Source: Agromyces protaetiae
Lineage (GTDB): Bacteria; Actinomycetota; Actinomycetes; Actinomycetales; Microbacteriaceae
Length of the DNA stretch: 64,000 nucleotides
Direction: 5' to 3'
NCBI RefSeq assembly: GCF_030866785.1
Contig: NZ_CP133018.1
Span: 248,001-312,000 of the forward strand
Shown here: in pieces, positions 39,831-49,271 of the stretch
How the letters are laid out: each line of letters begins with the position of its first letter
Numbering within the stretch: the first letter of the stretch is position 1
The notes under the pieces: model-generated
Databases searched by the model: none
Told to the model about the DNA's origin: nothing
Seen by the model: the letters and a program-made list of their open reading frames with translations, nothing else
Made by a program: the position numbers and the translations under genes

Positions 39831-42791
39831 GTGACGACGTCGGTGTCGAGCCCCGAGATGGTGGGCCGGCAGGCCGACCTGGCCTGGCTCGAAGGATTGC
39901 TGGTGGCGGCGCGCGAGGGCGCGCCGCGTACCGCTGTGCTCGGCGGTGAGGCCGGTATCGGCAAGACGCGCCTGCTGCAGGAGTTCACGCGCGGGCTGGG
40001 CGGCGACGTCCGCGTGCTCGCGGGCCAGTCGGTCGACCTCGGCGAGGTCGCCGCACCGTACGCTCCCGTGAAGGCGGCGCTGCGGGCCCTCGTCGCCGAG
40101 GTGGGCGCCGAGGCCGTGCTGGCCGCGGTCGGGCCCGGCCGTTCGGCGATCACGGCGTTACTGCCTGAGGTGGCGACGGGCGAACCGGGCCGAGACGCCC
40201 CGGTGCCGGGCGGCGCTGCCGCCACCGGCCAATTGCATGAGGCGATCGCCGTGCTGCTCGAGACGCTCTCGCGCGAGCGGCCGATCGTGTTCGTCGTCGA
40301 GGATCTGCACTGGATCGATGCGGCCTCGCTCGCCCTGCTGCGCTTCCTCATGCGGGCGCTCACCGCCAGCCGCGTCCTGATCGTGCTCACCTATCGCACC
40401 GAAGACGTCGGCCGCGGGCACCCGGTGCGGGCGTTCCTCACCGAGGCCGAGCGCGACCGGGGCGTCGACCGCCGAGAGATCACGCGACTGAGCCGGGCGC
40501 AGGTCCGCAAGCTCGCCCGACTGCTCACGGGCGAGGCGACCGACGGCACGACCCCGGCCGAGGCGATGATCGAGAACCTGTTCCTGCGCAGTGAAGGCGT
40601 GCCGTTCTTCGTTGAAGAGCTCATCGGCATCGACGGCTGCCGCGACGAGTCCGGCCTGCCCGACACGCTTCGTGACCTCCTGCTCGTGCGGTACGAGCGG
40701 TTGAGCGAGACCGCGCAAGAGCTGCTCCGCCTGATCTCCACCGGTGGCGTCCGCGTCTCGCACACCCTGCTGTCCGCCGTGTACGTCGGTTCGCCCGCCG
40801 AGCTCGATGCGGCCGCGCGCGAGGCGGTCGTGGCGGGCGTGCTCACGATCGACGGCGACGACTACGCGTTCCGCCACGCCCTCGTGCGCGAGGCGATCCT
40901 CGCCGACCTGCTGCCGGGTGAGCGCGCGCGGTTCCACGCCAGGTACGCCGAGGCCTACGAGCTGGCCTCCGCGACCGGCACACGACGGCTGGCGGCCGAG
41001 ATCTCGTTCCACTGGCTCGGGGCGCACGATGCGGTGCGGGCGTTCCCGGCGACGATCCAGGCCATGCGCGAGGCGCGGGCCGCAGCGGCCTACGCCTCGG
41101 CCGCGCAGCTCGGCGAGCGGGCCATCTCGCTATGGGAGGTGGTCCCCGACGCCGAACGGGTCGCCGGAATGGGCAAGATCGAGCTCATGGGGCGTACCGC
41201 CTCGCACCTGCGCAATGCCGGCGAGAGCGAACGGTCGCTCGCCCTCGTGCGCGCGGCGCTCGCAGAGTGCCCCGACGACGACGCCCAGGTGCCGCGCCTG
41301 CTCCGGGACCAGGCGCTGGTGCTCTCGAGCCTCGGTCGGCCGGGCTCGGCCGAATTGCTGCGGGAAGCCCTCGAACGGCTCGAAGGACTCGACGATCCCG
41401 TCTCCCGCGAGTTCCGCGCCACGGTGCTGATCGCTCTCGCGGGTCGGCTCATGATCGCGGGCGACTTCGGTGCCGCGGTGGGTGTCGCCGAGGAGGCGCT
41501 CGCGCTCGCGACCGAGGTCGACGCACCGCGGGCCGTCTCCGTCGCGAAGAACATCCTGTCGGTGAGCCGCGCCGAGCGTGGCGAGGTCGCCGAGGGGCTC
41601 GAGGGGCTGGAAGCCGCGCGCGAGCTCGCGCGCGGCGATGGGTCGGCGCTGCTGCGGTACTGGACGAACGCGAGCGACCTCCACTACCTCGTCGGCGCCC
41701 TGCACCAGGCCGTGCGCACGGCCGAAGAGGGGCTCGCCCGTGCTCGCGAGCAGGGCCTCGAACGTAGTTCGGGTGTCATCCTGGCATCCAACGCGGTCGA
41801 TCCGCTCTTCGCGCTCGGCGACTGGGCGCGAGCGGACTCGCTGATCGAACGGGCGCTCGGCCTCGACCCGCCGACGTCGTTCACGGTGTATCTCATTCGT
41901 GCCCGCATCTGGTCGCTCGTCTGGCGCGGCGAGCTCGACGAGGCATCCGAGCTGTACCGCGCGTCCCGACCCGAGATGTCGCAGGTGATGTCGCTCGAGA
42001 TGCAGGCTCGTCTCGCGGTCGGCCGGGTCGCGACGGAGCTCGCGCTCGAGACCGGCGACGTCGCAGGCGCGTGGCGCGAGGTCGCGCAGCTCATCGATGA
42101 GCCACTGCTGCCGCATCCCGGGTACGCCCTTCCCTATCTCTGGGCGGCGGCGCGCGTGCTCGCCGAAGCGCGTCGCGTCCCCGATTCGGTGCCCGAGCTC
42201 GCCGGAGATGGCGGGCGTGAGGCCGAGGCGGCGCTCCGCGATCTGCTCGTGCGGGTCTCGTTCTGGCCCACCGCATCGGTGTGGGCCGCGTTCTTCGAGG
42301 CCGAACTGGTCGATCCCGCCGACCCAGACGCGCGGCGCCAGGCCTGGAACGCGGCACGTGAGGCGGCCTCCGCGCCCGAGACGCCGGTGTTCCTCGAGCC
42401 GTACGCACTGCTGCGCCTCGGCGAGGCCGAGCTCGCCGCGGGTGACCGCACCGCCGCGCGCGACGGGTTGCAGGCCGCATTCGAGCTCGCCGATGCGCGC
42501 GGCGTGGGTCTCGTGCGTACGCGTGTGGCCGAGATCTCTGCGGCGGCCGGCCTCGCCGTCGGCGACGGCGGCGGGCCGCGGCGGCCGACCGGATCCGATG
42601 CGGCGGTCGAACTCACCGCCCGCGAACGTCAGGTGCTCGAGCTGATCGCCGAAGGCCTCAGCAACAAGCAGATCGGCGAGCGGCTGTTCATCAGTGGCAA
42701 GACCGCGAGCGTGCACGTGTCGGCGATCCTGCGCAAGCTCGGGGCCGCGACCCGCACCGAAGCCGCCGTCCGGGCGGGTGCGGTACGGTGA
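39831..42791 (+). CDS. Large ATP-binding LuxR family regulator (LAL/MalT-like)
   Basis: A 986-residue regulator from GTG 39831 (1011 residues if GTG 39756, overlapping the preceding gene, is used). The N-terminal AAA/STAND ATPase has Walker A LGGEAGIGKTR (about residues 37-47) and Walker B VFVVEDLHWID (about 152-162). Residues about 400-880 are helical, TPR-like repeats for ligand or protein sensing. The C-terminal LuxR helix-turn-helix is TARERQVLELIAEGLSNKQIGERLFISGKTASVH in the last 65 residues. LAL regulators typically activate operons after ATP and effector binding. It overlaps the downstream peroxidase gene by four bases, so it probably autoregulates the operon. A CACCAT -10-like box ends six bases before 39831. 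Confidence 0.88.
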   Translation: MTTSVSSPEMVGRQADLAWLEGLLVAAREGAPRTAVLGGEAGIGKTRLLQEFTRGLGGDVRVLAGQSVDLGEVAAPYAPVKAALRALVAEVGAEAVLAAVGPGRSAITALLPEVATGEPGRDAPVPGGAAATGQLHEAIAVLLETLSRERPIVFVVEDLHWIDAASLALLRFLMRALTASRVLIVLTYRTEDVGRGHPVRAFLTEAERDRGVDRREITRLSRAQVRKLARLLTGEATDGTTPAEAMIENLFLRSEGVPFFVEELIGIDGCRDESGLPDTLRDLLLVRYERLSETAQELLRLISTGGVRVSHTLLSAVYVGSPAELDAAAREAVVAGVLTIDGDDYAFRHALVREAILADLLPGERARFHARYAEAYELASATGTRRLAAEISFHWLGAHDAVRAFPATIQAMREARAAAAYASAAQLGERAISLWEVVPDAERVAGMGKIELMGRTASHLRNAGESERSLALVRAALAECPDDDAQVPRLLRDQALVLSSLGRPGSAELLREALERLEGLDDPVSREFRATVLIALAGRLMIAGDFGAAVGVAEEALALATEVDAPRAVSVAKNILSVSRAERGEVAEGLEGLEAARELARGDGSALLRYWTNASDLHYLVGALHQAVRTAEEGLARAREQGLERSSGVILASNAVDPLFALGDWARADSLIERALGLDPPTSFTVYLIRARIWSLVWRGELDEASELYRASRPEMSQVMSLEMQARLAVGRVATELALETGDVAGAWREVAQLIDEPLLPHPGYALPYLWAAARVLAEARRVPDSVPELAGDGGREAEAALRDLLVRVSFWPTASVWAAFFEAELVDPADPDARRQAWNAAREAASAPETPVFLEPYALLRLGEAELAAGDRTAARDGLQAAFELADARGVGLVRTRVAEISAAAGLAVGDGGGPRRPTGSDAAVELTARERQVLELIAEGLSNKQIGERLFISGKTASVHVSAILRKLGAATRTEAAVRAGAVR

Positions 42792-43282
42792 GCGGCGTGA
42801 CGAGCCTCGACGACATCCCCTTCACCACCATGGACGGCGGCACCTCCTCGCTCGGCGCATATGCCGGGCGTGCGCTGCTGATCGTGAACGTCGCCTCCCG
42901 CTGTGGCCTCGCGCCGCAGTACGCCAAGCTCGAAGAGCTGCAGAAGACGTACGCCGACCGGGGCCTCACGGTGCTCGGCTTCCCGAGCAACCAGTTCCTT
43001 CAGGAGCTCTCGACGAACGACGCCATCAAAGAGTACTGCTCCACGACGTGGGGCATCAGCTTCCCGATCGTCGACCGCGTGCGGGTCAACGGCAAGCACG
43101 AGCACCCGCTGTACACCGAACTGAAGAAGGCGCCCGACGCCGAGGGCAAGGCCGGCCGGGTCACGTGGAATTTCGAGAAGTTCCTCGTCGCCCCCGACCG
43201 CAGCGTGAGCCGGTTCCGGCCGCGCGTCGAGCCCGACGACCCCGCCGTCATCGCGGCGATCGAGGCGGCGCTGCCGGCATGA
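42788..43282 (+). CDS. Glutathione peroxidase family thiol peroxidase
   Basis: A 164-residue enzyme. The active-site cysteine lies in VASRCGLAPQY (about residue 38), with FPSNQF and WNFEKFLV supplying the Gln, Trp and Asn of the catalytic tetrad. It has Cys in place of selenocysteine. A second Cys in YCSTTW may act as the resolving residue, implying thioredoxin rather than glutathione as reductant, which suits a glutathione-free actinobacterium. GTG 42788 overlaps the LuxR stop; GTG 42797 is an alternative. It is translationally coupled to a TetR regulator. Confidence 0.9.
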   Translation: MSGVTSLDDIPFTTMDGGTSSLGAYAGRALLIVNVASRCGLAPQYAKLEELQKTYADRGLTVLGFPSNQFLQELSTNDAIKEYCSTTWGISFPIVDRVRVNGKHEHPLYTELKKAPDAEGKAGRVTWNFEKFLVAPDRSVSRFRPRVEPDDPAVIAAIEAALPA

Positions 43283-43947
43283 GGCCGGGCCCCCGCCGGA
43301 GTATCAAGCAGTCCGACATCGTCGCCGCCGCGTTCGAGATCCTCGAGCAGAGCGGCTTCGCCGCCGTCTCGATCCGCGGCGTCGCGGCCGCCCTCAACCT
43401 CACGCCGACGGCCATGTACACGTACTTCCCGAGCAAGCAGGAGCTGCTCAGCGCCATGGTCGAGGAGCTGTTCGCGGGCGTGCTCACCGAGCCCGGCACC
43501 GGCGAGCGCCGCCGGGCCGAGCCGAGGGCGGCGGCCGGATCGGGTGACGCGGATGCGTCGACCGAGAACCTGCTCGCCGCTGCGATCGAGCTGCGGGACC
43601 GGCTGCGAGCGCATCCGGGCGCGGTCTCGCTCGTGACGGTGAGCGGTGTCGCGGGCGTCGGCACGATCGCGCTCATCGAGCGTCTCGGTCAGGGATTCGC
43701 CGCGGTCGGACTTCCCGCCGACGACGCGGCGCGCGCCGCGCATGCGTTCCTCGCCCACACGATCGGGCAGGTCGCGCTCGAGCAGGCGTGGGGCGAGGCA
43801 TCCGACGACGTCACGGAGACGACCCTCTGGAACGACGAGCCGACCCGGCCCATCGCCGACGCCGGCGAACGCCTCGGCCTGCGCGCCGGCGACGACGAGG
43901 AGTTCCGCATCTCTGCCGGTCGTCTCCTCGCCGCCTGGCTCCGCTGA
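43279..43947 (+). CDS. TetR family transcriptional regulator
   Basis: A 222-residue regulator with N-terminal helix-turn-helix IVAAAFEILEQSGFAAVSIRGVAAALNLTPTAMYTYFPSKQELL (split over residues 14-57) and a divergent helical ligand domain. ATG overlaps the peroxidase stop (ATGA). The chain LuxR-Gpx-TetR with four-base overlaps means one transcript encodes two regulators and an antioxidant enzyme. Its target may be this operon or a distant gene. Confidence 0.9.
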   Translation: MRPGPRRSIKQSDIVAAAFEILEQSGFAAVSIRGVAAALNLTPTAMYTYFPSKQELLSAMVEELFAGVLTEPGTGERRRAEPRAAAGSGDADASTENLLAAAIELRDRLRAHPGAVSLVTVSGVAGVGTIALIERLGQGFAAVGLPADDAARAAHAFLAHTIGQVALEQAWGEASDDVTETTLWNDEPTRPIADAGERLGLRAGDDEEFRISAGRLLAAWLR

Positions 43948-44018
43948 CCGCGCGCGATGAGTGCCCCGGCGCCGCGACGAGCTGCCCCGCTCGCGCCGAG
44001 CCGCCCCGTTTCGCGTGC

Positions 44019-44074
44019 CGAGCGGTCGCAGATGGTGGGTCCGTTCGCTCGCACCCACCATGGGCGACCGCTCG
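44019..44074. repeat. Dispersed palindromic element, family 1, copy 1
   Basis: A 56-bp inverted repeat: CGAGCGGTCGCAGATGG at 44019-44035, then TGGGT, pairs with ACCCA and CCATGGGCGACCGCTCG ending at 44074 (two mismatches). Related copies are at 44123-44179 and 58717-58773. Confidence 0.88.
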
Positions 44075-44122
44075 TGGTGAAGGGGGCAGCCACGGTCGGC
44101 GTGTCGATCGATCGAGCCCAAC

Positions 44123-44179
44123 CGAGCGGTCGCAGATGGTGAGTTCCGAGCGCTCGCACCCACCATCGGCGACCGCTCG
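44123..44179. repeat. Dispersed palindromic element, family 1, copy 2
   Basis: A second copy 48 bases after the first, in the same gap between the convergent tetR and surface-protein genes. The left arm is identical to copy 1; the right arm reads CCATCGGCGACCGCTCG. Confidence 0.88.
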
Positions 44180-44197
44180 ACGGGAGATCGCGGAGGG

Positions 44198-45595
44198 TCA
44201 GCGACCGACGCGGCGCACCGACGGGCGGCGGTAGCCGATGACGAGGGCGGCGGCGCCCGTGAGCGCGAGCAGGGCGGCCCAGACGATGCCGGTCGGGTCC
44301 CAGCCCGTCGCGGGGAGTCCGCCGCCGGCGGGCGTCGCGGGGGTGGTGGTCGTCGGGACGGGCGCCGGAGTCGTGGGTGGCGCGGTCGTGGGCGGGACCG
44401 TGGTCGGAGGGGCCGAGGTCGTGGGCGTCGCGGTCGTCGTCGTGGGGGCGGGGCCCGGCCGTTCGATGCACGAGAGCTCGGCGTCGAACGGGTATCCGTG
44501 CACCTCGCGCGGGGTGCCGACGGGACCTGAGGCCGGCATGCCGTGGATGAACTCGGCCGCGATCACATTGCCCTCGATGTTCTGCGTCACCTGCCAGTTC
44601 AGCACCGCGTTCGGGGCGTACAACGTGCCCTCGATCGAGTCTCCGCCCGTGACGGTGACCGCGGTCGCATCGGGGAAGTTCCACAGGATGAAGGGCGCGT
44701 TCGCGTTCGAGACCCCCGCGAGATTGGGCGTCGTGCCGAGGAACGTCTCGCCGGTCACGTTCACGAGCAGCGGGGTGTCGGGCGACGGTCCGCCATCGGG
44801 GAAGGAGATCTCACCGAGGCGGGCCAGGTCGTCCGCGGCGATCTCGAAGACGTTGGTCTGCCCCGGCACCAGGCGCAGCGCGCCCGAACCGCCCGCGGGG
44901 TACGGCGGCGTGATCGCCGCACCGGTGGTGTCGGTCAGATCGATGGTCGGCGTGCACAGACTCAGTTGCGCGGTCGTGTCGCGGTACAGGCCGAACGCGC
45001 CCGCGATGTCGAGCAGCTCGGTCGGCACCGGCTCGGCGATCGATTCCGGGGTCTGCGTGATCGTGCCCTCGATGCGGGGCTGGCTCTCGTACGTGGCATC
45101 CGGTTCGAACACATGCCACGCGACCGTCGCGCCGTTCTGATCGACGGTCGCTGCGGCGTATGTGGTCGTGTCCGCGATCTTCGCGAATCCGTTGTTGAGC
45201 ACGCGCAGGATGAGACCGTCATCGTCCGGCCAGGTCACCCCGCCACCGACGTACAGGTAGACGGGCGACGTGTCGGGGGCCACCGTGATCGTCGCGGGCG
45301 GCACCGCGCCCGCCGCGATGTTGTATGCGCTGGTGAAGGCCAGATCGCCGCCGAGCGCGATCGTGCCCTCGGCCTCGTCGGCGTTCAGCTGCACGTCGCC
45401 CTCGACGAACACGAGGAACCCGCTGTTCGCCGGATGTCCGTTCAGGACCTGTGCGACCGGATTGATCGGCCCGATCGGATCGCCGGGCGCCGCGAGCGCC
45501 TGCGCCGAGAGCACCGCCCCCGCCGCGGTGAACGCGAGCATCGCGATGCCCGTCGCCGTCGTCTTCCGGATGATGTCGCCCCGATTCGCCACCAT
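44198..45595 (-). CDS. Choice-of-anchor A family surface protein with LPATG sortase signal
   Basis: A 465-residue secreted, wall-anchored protein. Start ATG 45595 with GGGAGG upstream. The signal peptide ends near ALAAP (about 37). The ectodomain begins with a choice-of-anchor A domain (VAQVLNGHPANSGFLVFVEGDVQL ... EGTIALGGDL; GTLYAPNAVLNW ... NIEGNVIAAEFIHG). A Thr/Pro-rich stalk (TTTATPTTSAPPTTVPPTT) follows, then LPATG, a membrane helix and an RRPSVRR tail, the standard sortase sorting signal. Ligand unknown. The gene ends near two palindromic elements. Confidence 0.85.
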   Translation of the reverse strand: MVANRGDIIRKTTATGIAMLAFTAAGAVLSAQALAAPGDPIGPINPVAQVLNGHPANSGFLVFVEGDVQLNADEAEGTIALGGDLAFTSAYNIAAGAVPPATITVAPDTSPVYLYVGGGVTWPDDDGLILRVLNNGFAKIADTTTYAAATVDQNGATVAWHVFEPDATYESQPRIEGTITQTPESIAEPVPTELLDIAGAFGLYRDTTAQLSLCTPTIDLTDTTGAAITPPYPAGGSGALRLVPGQTNVFEIAADDLARLGEISFPDGGPSPDTPLLVNVTGETFLGTTPNLAGVSNANAPFILWNFPDATAVTVTGGDSIEGTLYAPNAVLNWQVTQNIEGNVIAAEFIHGMPASGPVGTPREVHGYPFDAELSCIERPGPAPTTTTATPTTSAPPTTVPPTTAPPTTPAPVPTTTTPATPAGGGLPATGWDPTGIVWAALLALTGAAALVIGYRRPSVRRVGR

Positions 45596-45686
45596 GCGGC
45601 TCAGCCTCCCAGAACGCGGTGAACTTGCCAAGGGTGCGCGCGCTGCGCACCGCGCACCGCGCATCGCGCGGCGCGCACCACACGAC

Positions 45687-45716
45687 GAGGCGCCGACCCG
45701 ACCGGGCCGGCGCCTC
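45687..45716 (-). terminator. Terminator of the M6 protease gene
   Basis: GAGGCGCCG (45687-45695) is perfectly complementary to CGGCGCCTC (45708-45716) around a 12-base loop, 19 bases beyond the protease stop. A simple GCGCACC-type repeat run follows at about 45640-45680. Confidence 0.75.
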
Positions 45717-45735
45717 GCCGTGCCATCCGCTCAGG

Positions 45736-48612
45736 TCACTCTGCGCGCGGCGGGGTGATCCTGATCTGCGCCGTGGTGTTCTTGCGGTCGGCCTTCTTGA
45801 CCTCGACGACGGTGCCGTAGCCCACGCCCGCGTCGGCCGGGTTGCCCGTGCCGAGGGTCGTGAAGCCGAGGTCCGTGCCGTACAGGTCGGTGGCCGGGCT
45901 GCCGTCGGCGTTCACGATGCGCGTCGAGTACGGCGCATTGCCGAGCGACGGAACCACGACCGAGCCGTCGACGTACCGGTAGAACAGGTCGCTGCCTGTG
46001 GCCTCGAGCAGGTCGGGCCGGTACTCGAAGCCCGGCACCCAGCCCCGGTCGTCGGTGAACGTGCGCACCGGTTTCTGCGACTTCACCTTCGTGCAGAACT
46101 CGGTGTACGCGTCGTCGACGTAGCACTCGCGGAAGTCGTACGTCTTCTGCAGGCCGAAGGCCGCGTCGGACGACTGCGCCCGCGAGGGCAGGTTCTTCAG
46201 GGCCGACGGATCGTTCGCCGCGGCGTCGCCCGTTCGACGTAGTGGGTCGAAGTGGCTGTCGACGATGAGCAGGCCGCCCTTGGCGCCGGCACTCGGCAGG
46301 GCCGTCAGGTTGCCCCGGACCATGTTCGAGTCGCCGTACGTCGTGTCGCGGTACCAGACCAGCGCACCCGGCGCGTTGTAGGCGATCTTGTCGACCTTCC
46401 ACGCCGTGTCGCTGTAGACCGTGTCGTAGGCGTACTTCAGCCCCTCGTCGAAGCCGTCGAAGTTCCGCCACTCGACCAGGTAGTACTGCGCCTTCGTCGA
46501 CGTGCCGGTGTCGATGCGCCACCCGGGTCCGGTCGTGTTCGCCCACGAGGCGACCTCGTTGACCCACCCGTTGTCACCGTTCTCGACGTCGTCGCTCCAC
46601 ACCACGGCGCCGTCGGCGCCGATGAGCTCGAAGTCGTCGGCGAACCATCCGCGCTCCTGGAACGCCGCATCGGTCGCGAGCCGCAGTCGCACACCGACCG
46701 TCTGACCCGCGTACGCGGAGAGGTCGACGTACTGGTGCGCCCAGCCCTCGGTCGAGCCCGTCAGGCCGTGCGTGCGCTCGAACCAGCCGCGCAGGTTGCC
46801 GTTCGGGTCGGGGTAGTCCTCGGGTGTGGTCGCGGTCGAGCCGTCTTCGTTGTAGACGGGCACGTCGGTCCACGTCGTACCACCGTCGGTGGTCACCTCG
46901 ACGAAGCCGAAGTCCCAGTCCTGCTCGATGACGTAGTCGTTCCACATCCAGAACTTCGCGCCCTCGGGCACGGCGTCGAGCGTGCGGCTCAGCCGGATGT
47001 CGCCGTAGTCCTGATCGGAGCCGGTGTACCACATGTTCTCGCCGCTGTGCGGCTCGGCGAGCGTGATCACCTTGTCGGGCAGGTTCACGATCACGCCGTC
47101 CTCGGTGTTCTTCAGCGGCCGCGAGTTCTGGCTCACGGTCACGTCGAGCGGCGCGTCGCCGGGGTTCACCTCGAGCGGGTCGGCCCAGCCGAGCACCCAC
47201 TTGTCCCAGAGGCCCATGTGGGTCGGCATCGACTGGAAGATCGGCCCGGCGTGCGAACCCGAGCTCATGAGATCCCAGAAGTCGATGTCGGAGTTGCCCG
47301 CGCCCGACGTGTCGTACAGGTCGGGCAGTCCGAGGTCGTGGCCGTACTCGTGCGCGAACACGCCGACGCCCGAGTCCTCGGGCTGCACGATGTAGTTCGA
47401 GAGCTTGAGATTCGTGCCGGGGATCTCCGCGCCGCCCGGCACTGCCGAGGAGTGCGCCCAGATCGCGTAGGTGGTCTCCGCCCCGCCGCCGCCGGACTTG
47501 TCCTCGCCGGCGTGCACGAGCACGACGTGGTCGATCACGCCGTCGGGCTCGAAGTAGTCGCCGTCGCCGTCACGGTCGCCCTGGTCCTCGATGTCGTAGT
47601 CGGCCCACGGGAAGTCGGGCTGCGCCGCCGCGAGCGCGGCGACCGCATCGATCGGCAGCTGACCCGGCCCGAGCGGGTTGTCGGGGTGACCCTGCATGTC
47701 CTGCATGGGGCCGGCCTCGTAGACGCCCTCATCGTTGAGGTGGCACGTCGTCGCGCCGTAGTACGCCTCGGAGTGCGGCACCATGATCCACGGCGTCGCC
47801 TCGCCGGTCACCGTGTAGGCGCCCTGCGACATCTCCTCGTACATGTTCTTCATCGTGTAGCCCGAGATGTCGATGCCGCGGCGGCCGTCGGGGCCGCGCA
47901 GGTCGGGTCGCACGCGCTCGGTGATGCCCTCCTCGGTGAAGAGCATCGTGTTGAAGTGCTCGGAGGAGAAGTCCTCGACCCACATCGAGTTGTTGTCGGG
48001 CCGTTCGGCCTCGGCGGGGTTCGGGATCTGGTTGTGCAGCGGCCCGTTCTGCACCGACCCGGGCATGCAGGTCGTCGCCCCGAACTCGGTCGGCACCTGC
48101 TCGCCCGTGAAGTCGTCGTTCGCCTCGGGGTTGAACTCGACGAGGATCGTCAGGAGCTTCGCCTCCTGCGTCTCTTCGGCCTGCTTGTACTCGGGTTTCT
48201 TGTGCCCGTGTCCGTGCCCGTGTCCGTGCCCGCGGCCTCGCTCGCGCTTGAGTTCCTTCGGGCTCTTGCCGGTCTCGATCGACTGAGACTCGAGCTCGGC
48301 GAGCCCCTTCGCGGCGAGCGGGTTGCCCTCCGCGTATTTCTGGTTGACCGCCTCGGCGGTCTCGAGCGCGGTGGCCTGGCGCGCGCTGCGCTGCGCCGCC
48401 TCGGTGCCGACCGCGACGTCGTCGACGAAGGCTTCTTGGGCCCGCGGCTCGACGTAGTTGATGTAGTACTCGTCGTCCGAGATCACGGGCGCCGACGCTG
48501 GCGCCGCGTTCGCTGCGGTGACACTGAAGGTCGTGAGACCTGTGGCCGCGAGCGCGATGATCGGGATCGACGCCAGCACGCGCCTGCGGGCGCGAGTGGG
48601 GTGTCCTGACAT
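45736..48612 (-). CDS. Secreted M6 metallopeptidase, immune inhibitor A-like
   Basis: A 958-residue exported zinc protease. A signal peptide (ending near ANAAP, about 37) precedes a propeptide of about 180 residues with a His-rich GHGHGHGHGHKK run. The catalytic M6 domain contains FAHEYGHDLGLPDLYD (zinc His about 421 and 425, Glu 422; third ligand Asp or His further on), then beta-sandwich domains including a MAM/VEG-like region (GWFADDFELIGADGAVVWSD). It probably degrades extracellular proteins. ATG 48612 has GGAGGG upstream. A small lipoprotein gene with an Ig-like body is divergent from it. Confidence 0.9.
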   Translation of the reverse strand: MSGHPTRARRRVLASIPIIALAATGLTTFSVTAANAAPASAPVISDDEYYINYVEPRAQEAFVDDVAVGTEAAQRSARQATALETAEAVNQKYAEGNPLAAKGLAELESQSIETGKSPKELKRERGRGHGHGHGHGHKKPEYKQAEETQEAKLLTILVEFNPEANDDFTGEQVPTEFGATTCMPGSVQNGPLHNQIPNPAEAERPDNNSMWVEDFSSEHFNTMLFTEEGITERVRPDLRGPDGRRGIDISGYTMKNMYEEMSQGAYTVTGEATPWIMVPHSEAYYGATTCHLNDEGVYEAGPMQDMQGHPDNPLGPGQLPIDAVAALAAAQPDFPWADYDIEDQGDRDGDGDYFEPDGVIDHVVLVHAGEDKSGGGGAETTYAIWAHSSAVPGGAEIPGTNLKLSNYIVQPEDSGVGVFAHEYGHDLGLPDLYDTSGAGNSDIDFWDLMSSGSHAGPIFQSMPTHMGLWDKWVLGWADPLEVNPGDAPLDVTVSQNSRPLKNTEDGVIVNLPDKVITLAEPHSGENMWYTGSDQDYGDIRLSRTLDAVPEGAKFWMWNDYVIEQDWDFGFVEVTTDGGTTWTDVPVYNEDGSTATTPEDYPDPNGNLRGWFERTHGLTGSTEGWAHQYVDLSAYAGQTVGVRLRLATDAAFQERGWFADDFELIGADGAVVWSDDVENGDNGWVNEVASWANTTGPGWRIDTGTSTKAQYYLVEWRNFDGFDEGLKYAYDTVYSDTAWKVDKIAYNAPGALVWYRDTTYGDSNMVRGNLTALPSAGAKGGLLIVDSHFDPLRRTGDAAANDPSALKNLPSRAQSSDAAFGLQKTYDFRECYVDDAYTEFCTKVKSQKPVRTFTDDRGWVPGFEYRPDLLEATGSDLFYRYVDGSVVVPSLGNAPYSTRIVNADGSPATDLYGTDLGFTTLGTGNPADAGVGYGTVVEVKKADRKNTTAQIRITPPRAE

Positions 48613-48666
48613 GGTTCTCCCTCCGAATCCGCCGGGTGGGCGGACATAGGAGGCATCCTGCTCCCT

Positions 48667-48700
48667 ACCCCCCGTTTGGGGGAATACCCAGCTGGGAATT
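48667..48700. promoter_or_regulatory. Paired inverted repeats in the protease/lipoprotein divergent region
   Basis: CCCCC/GGGGG (48669-48673 and 48678-48682, loop GTTT) and the palindrome CCCAGCTGGG (48687-48696) lie in tandem about 60-85 bases upstream of the protease start. Candidate operator or leader structure for coordinated control. Confidence 0.45.
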
Positions 48701-48823
48701 TCCTCGTCGAAACGATGGATATGTGCGGGCGTCGCAACGATCGTGCGTCAGAGGGTGCGGCGAACGGATGTCTCGGGCGTGCGTCCGGCTACGCTGACCC
48801 CGACCGTTCGAAAGGAACCCTCG

Positions 48824-49237
48824 ATGCCGAGAACACGCCGCACCGGAGCATCCGTCGCCGTCTTGATCGCCGCGGGCGCGTTCGCCCTGGCCGGATGCGC
48901 GAGCTCGTCGGGAACGCACGAGACCCACCCGGCGACCGCGAGCGCCGAGGTGGTGGCTCCGGTCATCGTCGACCTCAACGACGTCGACGGCACGACCGTC
49001 GAGGTGAAGGTGGGGAACGTCATCGACCTCACGGGCGATGACGAGACCTACGCCGACTGGGGTGCGGAGATCGAGGACGAGAGCATCGTGTCGTTCACGC
49101 CCGGCCGTGACGACGGCAGCGCGCAGTTCAACCCGGGGCTCAACGCACTCGCCGTCGGCGAGACCGAGGTCGCGCTCGACAACACGTCGACCGACCAGAC
49201 CGTGACGTTCACGGTCAAGGTCGTCGACAACGACTGA
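48824..49237 (+). CDS. Small Ig-like lipoprotein
   Basis: A 137-residue exported lipoprotein: RRTGASVAVLIAAG then lipobox FALAGC. The mature part looks like one all-beta domain (VDLNDVDGTTVEVKVGNVIDL ... FNPGLNALAVGETEVAL ... QTVTFTVKVV), similar in layout to BIG2 or chagasin/I42-type Ig folds, though no diagnostic motif is certain. AAAGGAA precedes the ATG. Divergence from a secreted metalloprotease raises the possibility of a protease-inhibitor or substrate-presenting role; this is inference. Confidence 0.7.
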   Translation: MPRTRRTGASVAVLIAAGAFALAGCASSSGTHETHPATASAEVVAPVIVDLNDVDGTTVEVKVGNVIDLTGDDETYADWGAEIEDESIVSFTPGRDDGSAQFNPGLNALAVGETEVALDNTSTDQTVTFTVKVVDND

Positions 49238-49271
49238 CGGGTGGCGCGCACCCGGGTGGGCCCGGCCGCGT

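Noticed and set aside
48667..48700. PimM/LAL-type operator (CTGGGAATTTCC)
   Set aside because: Only half of that consensus fits; reported just as inverted repeats.
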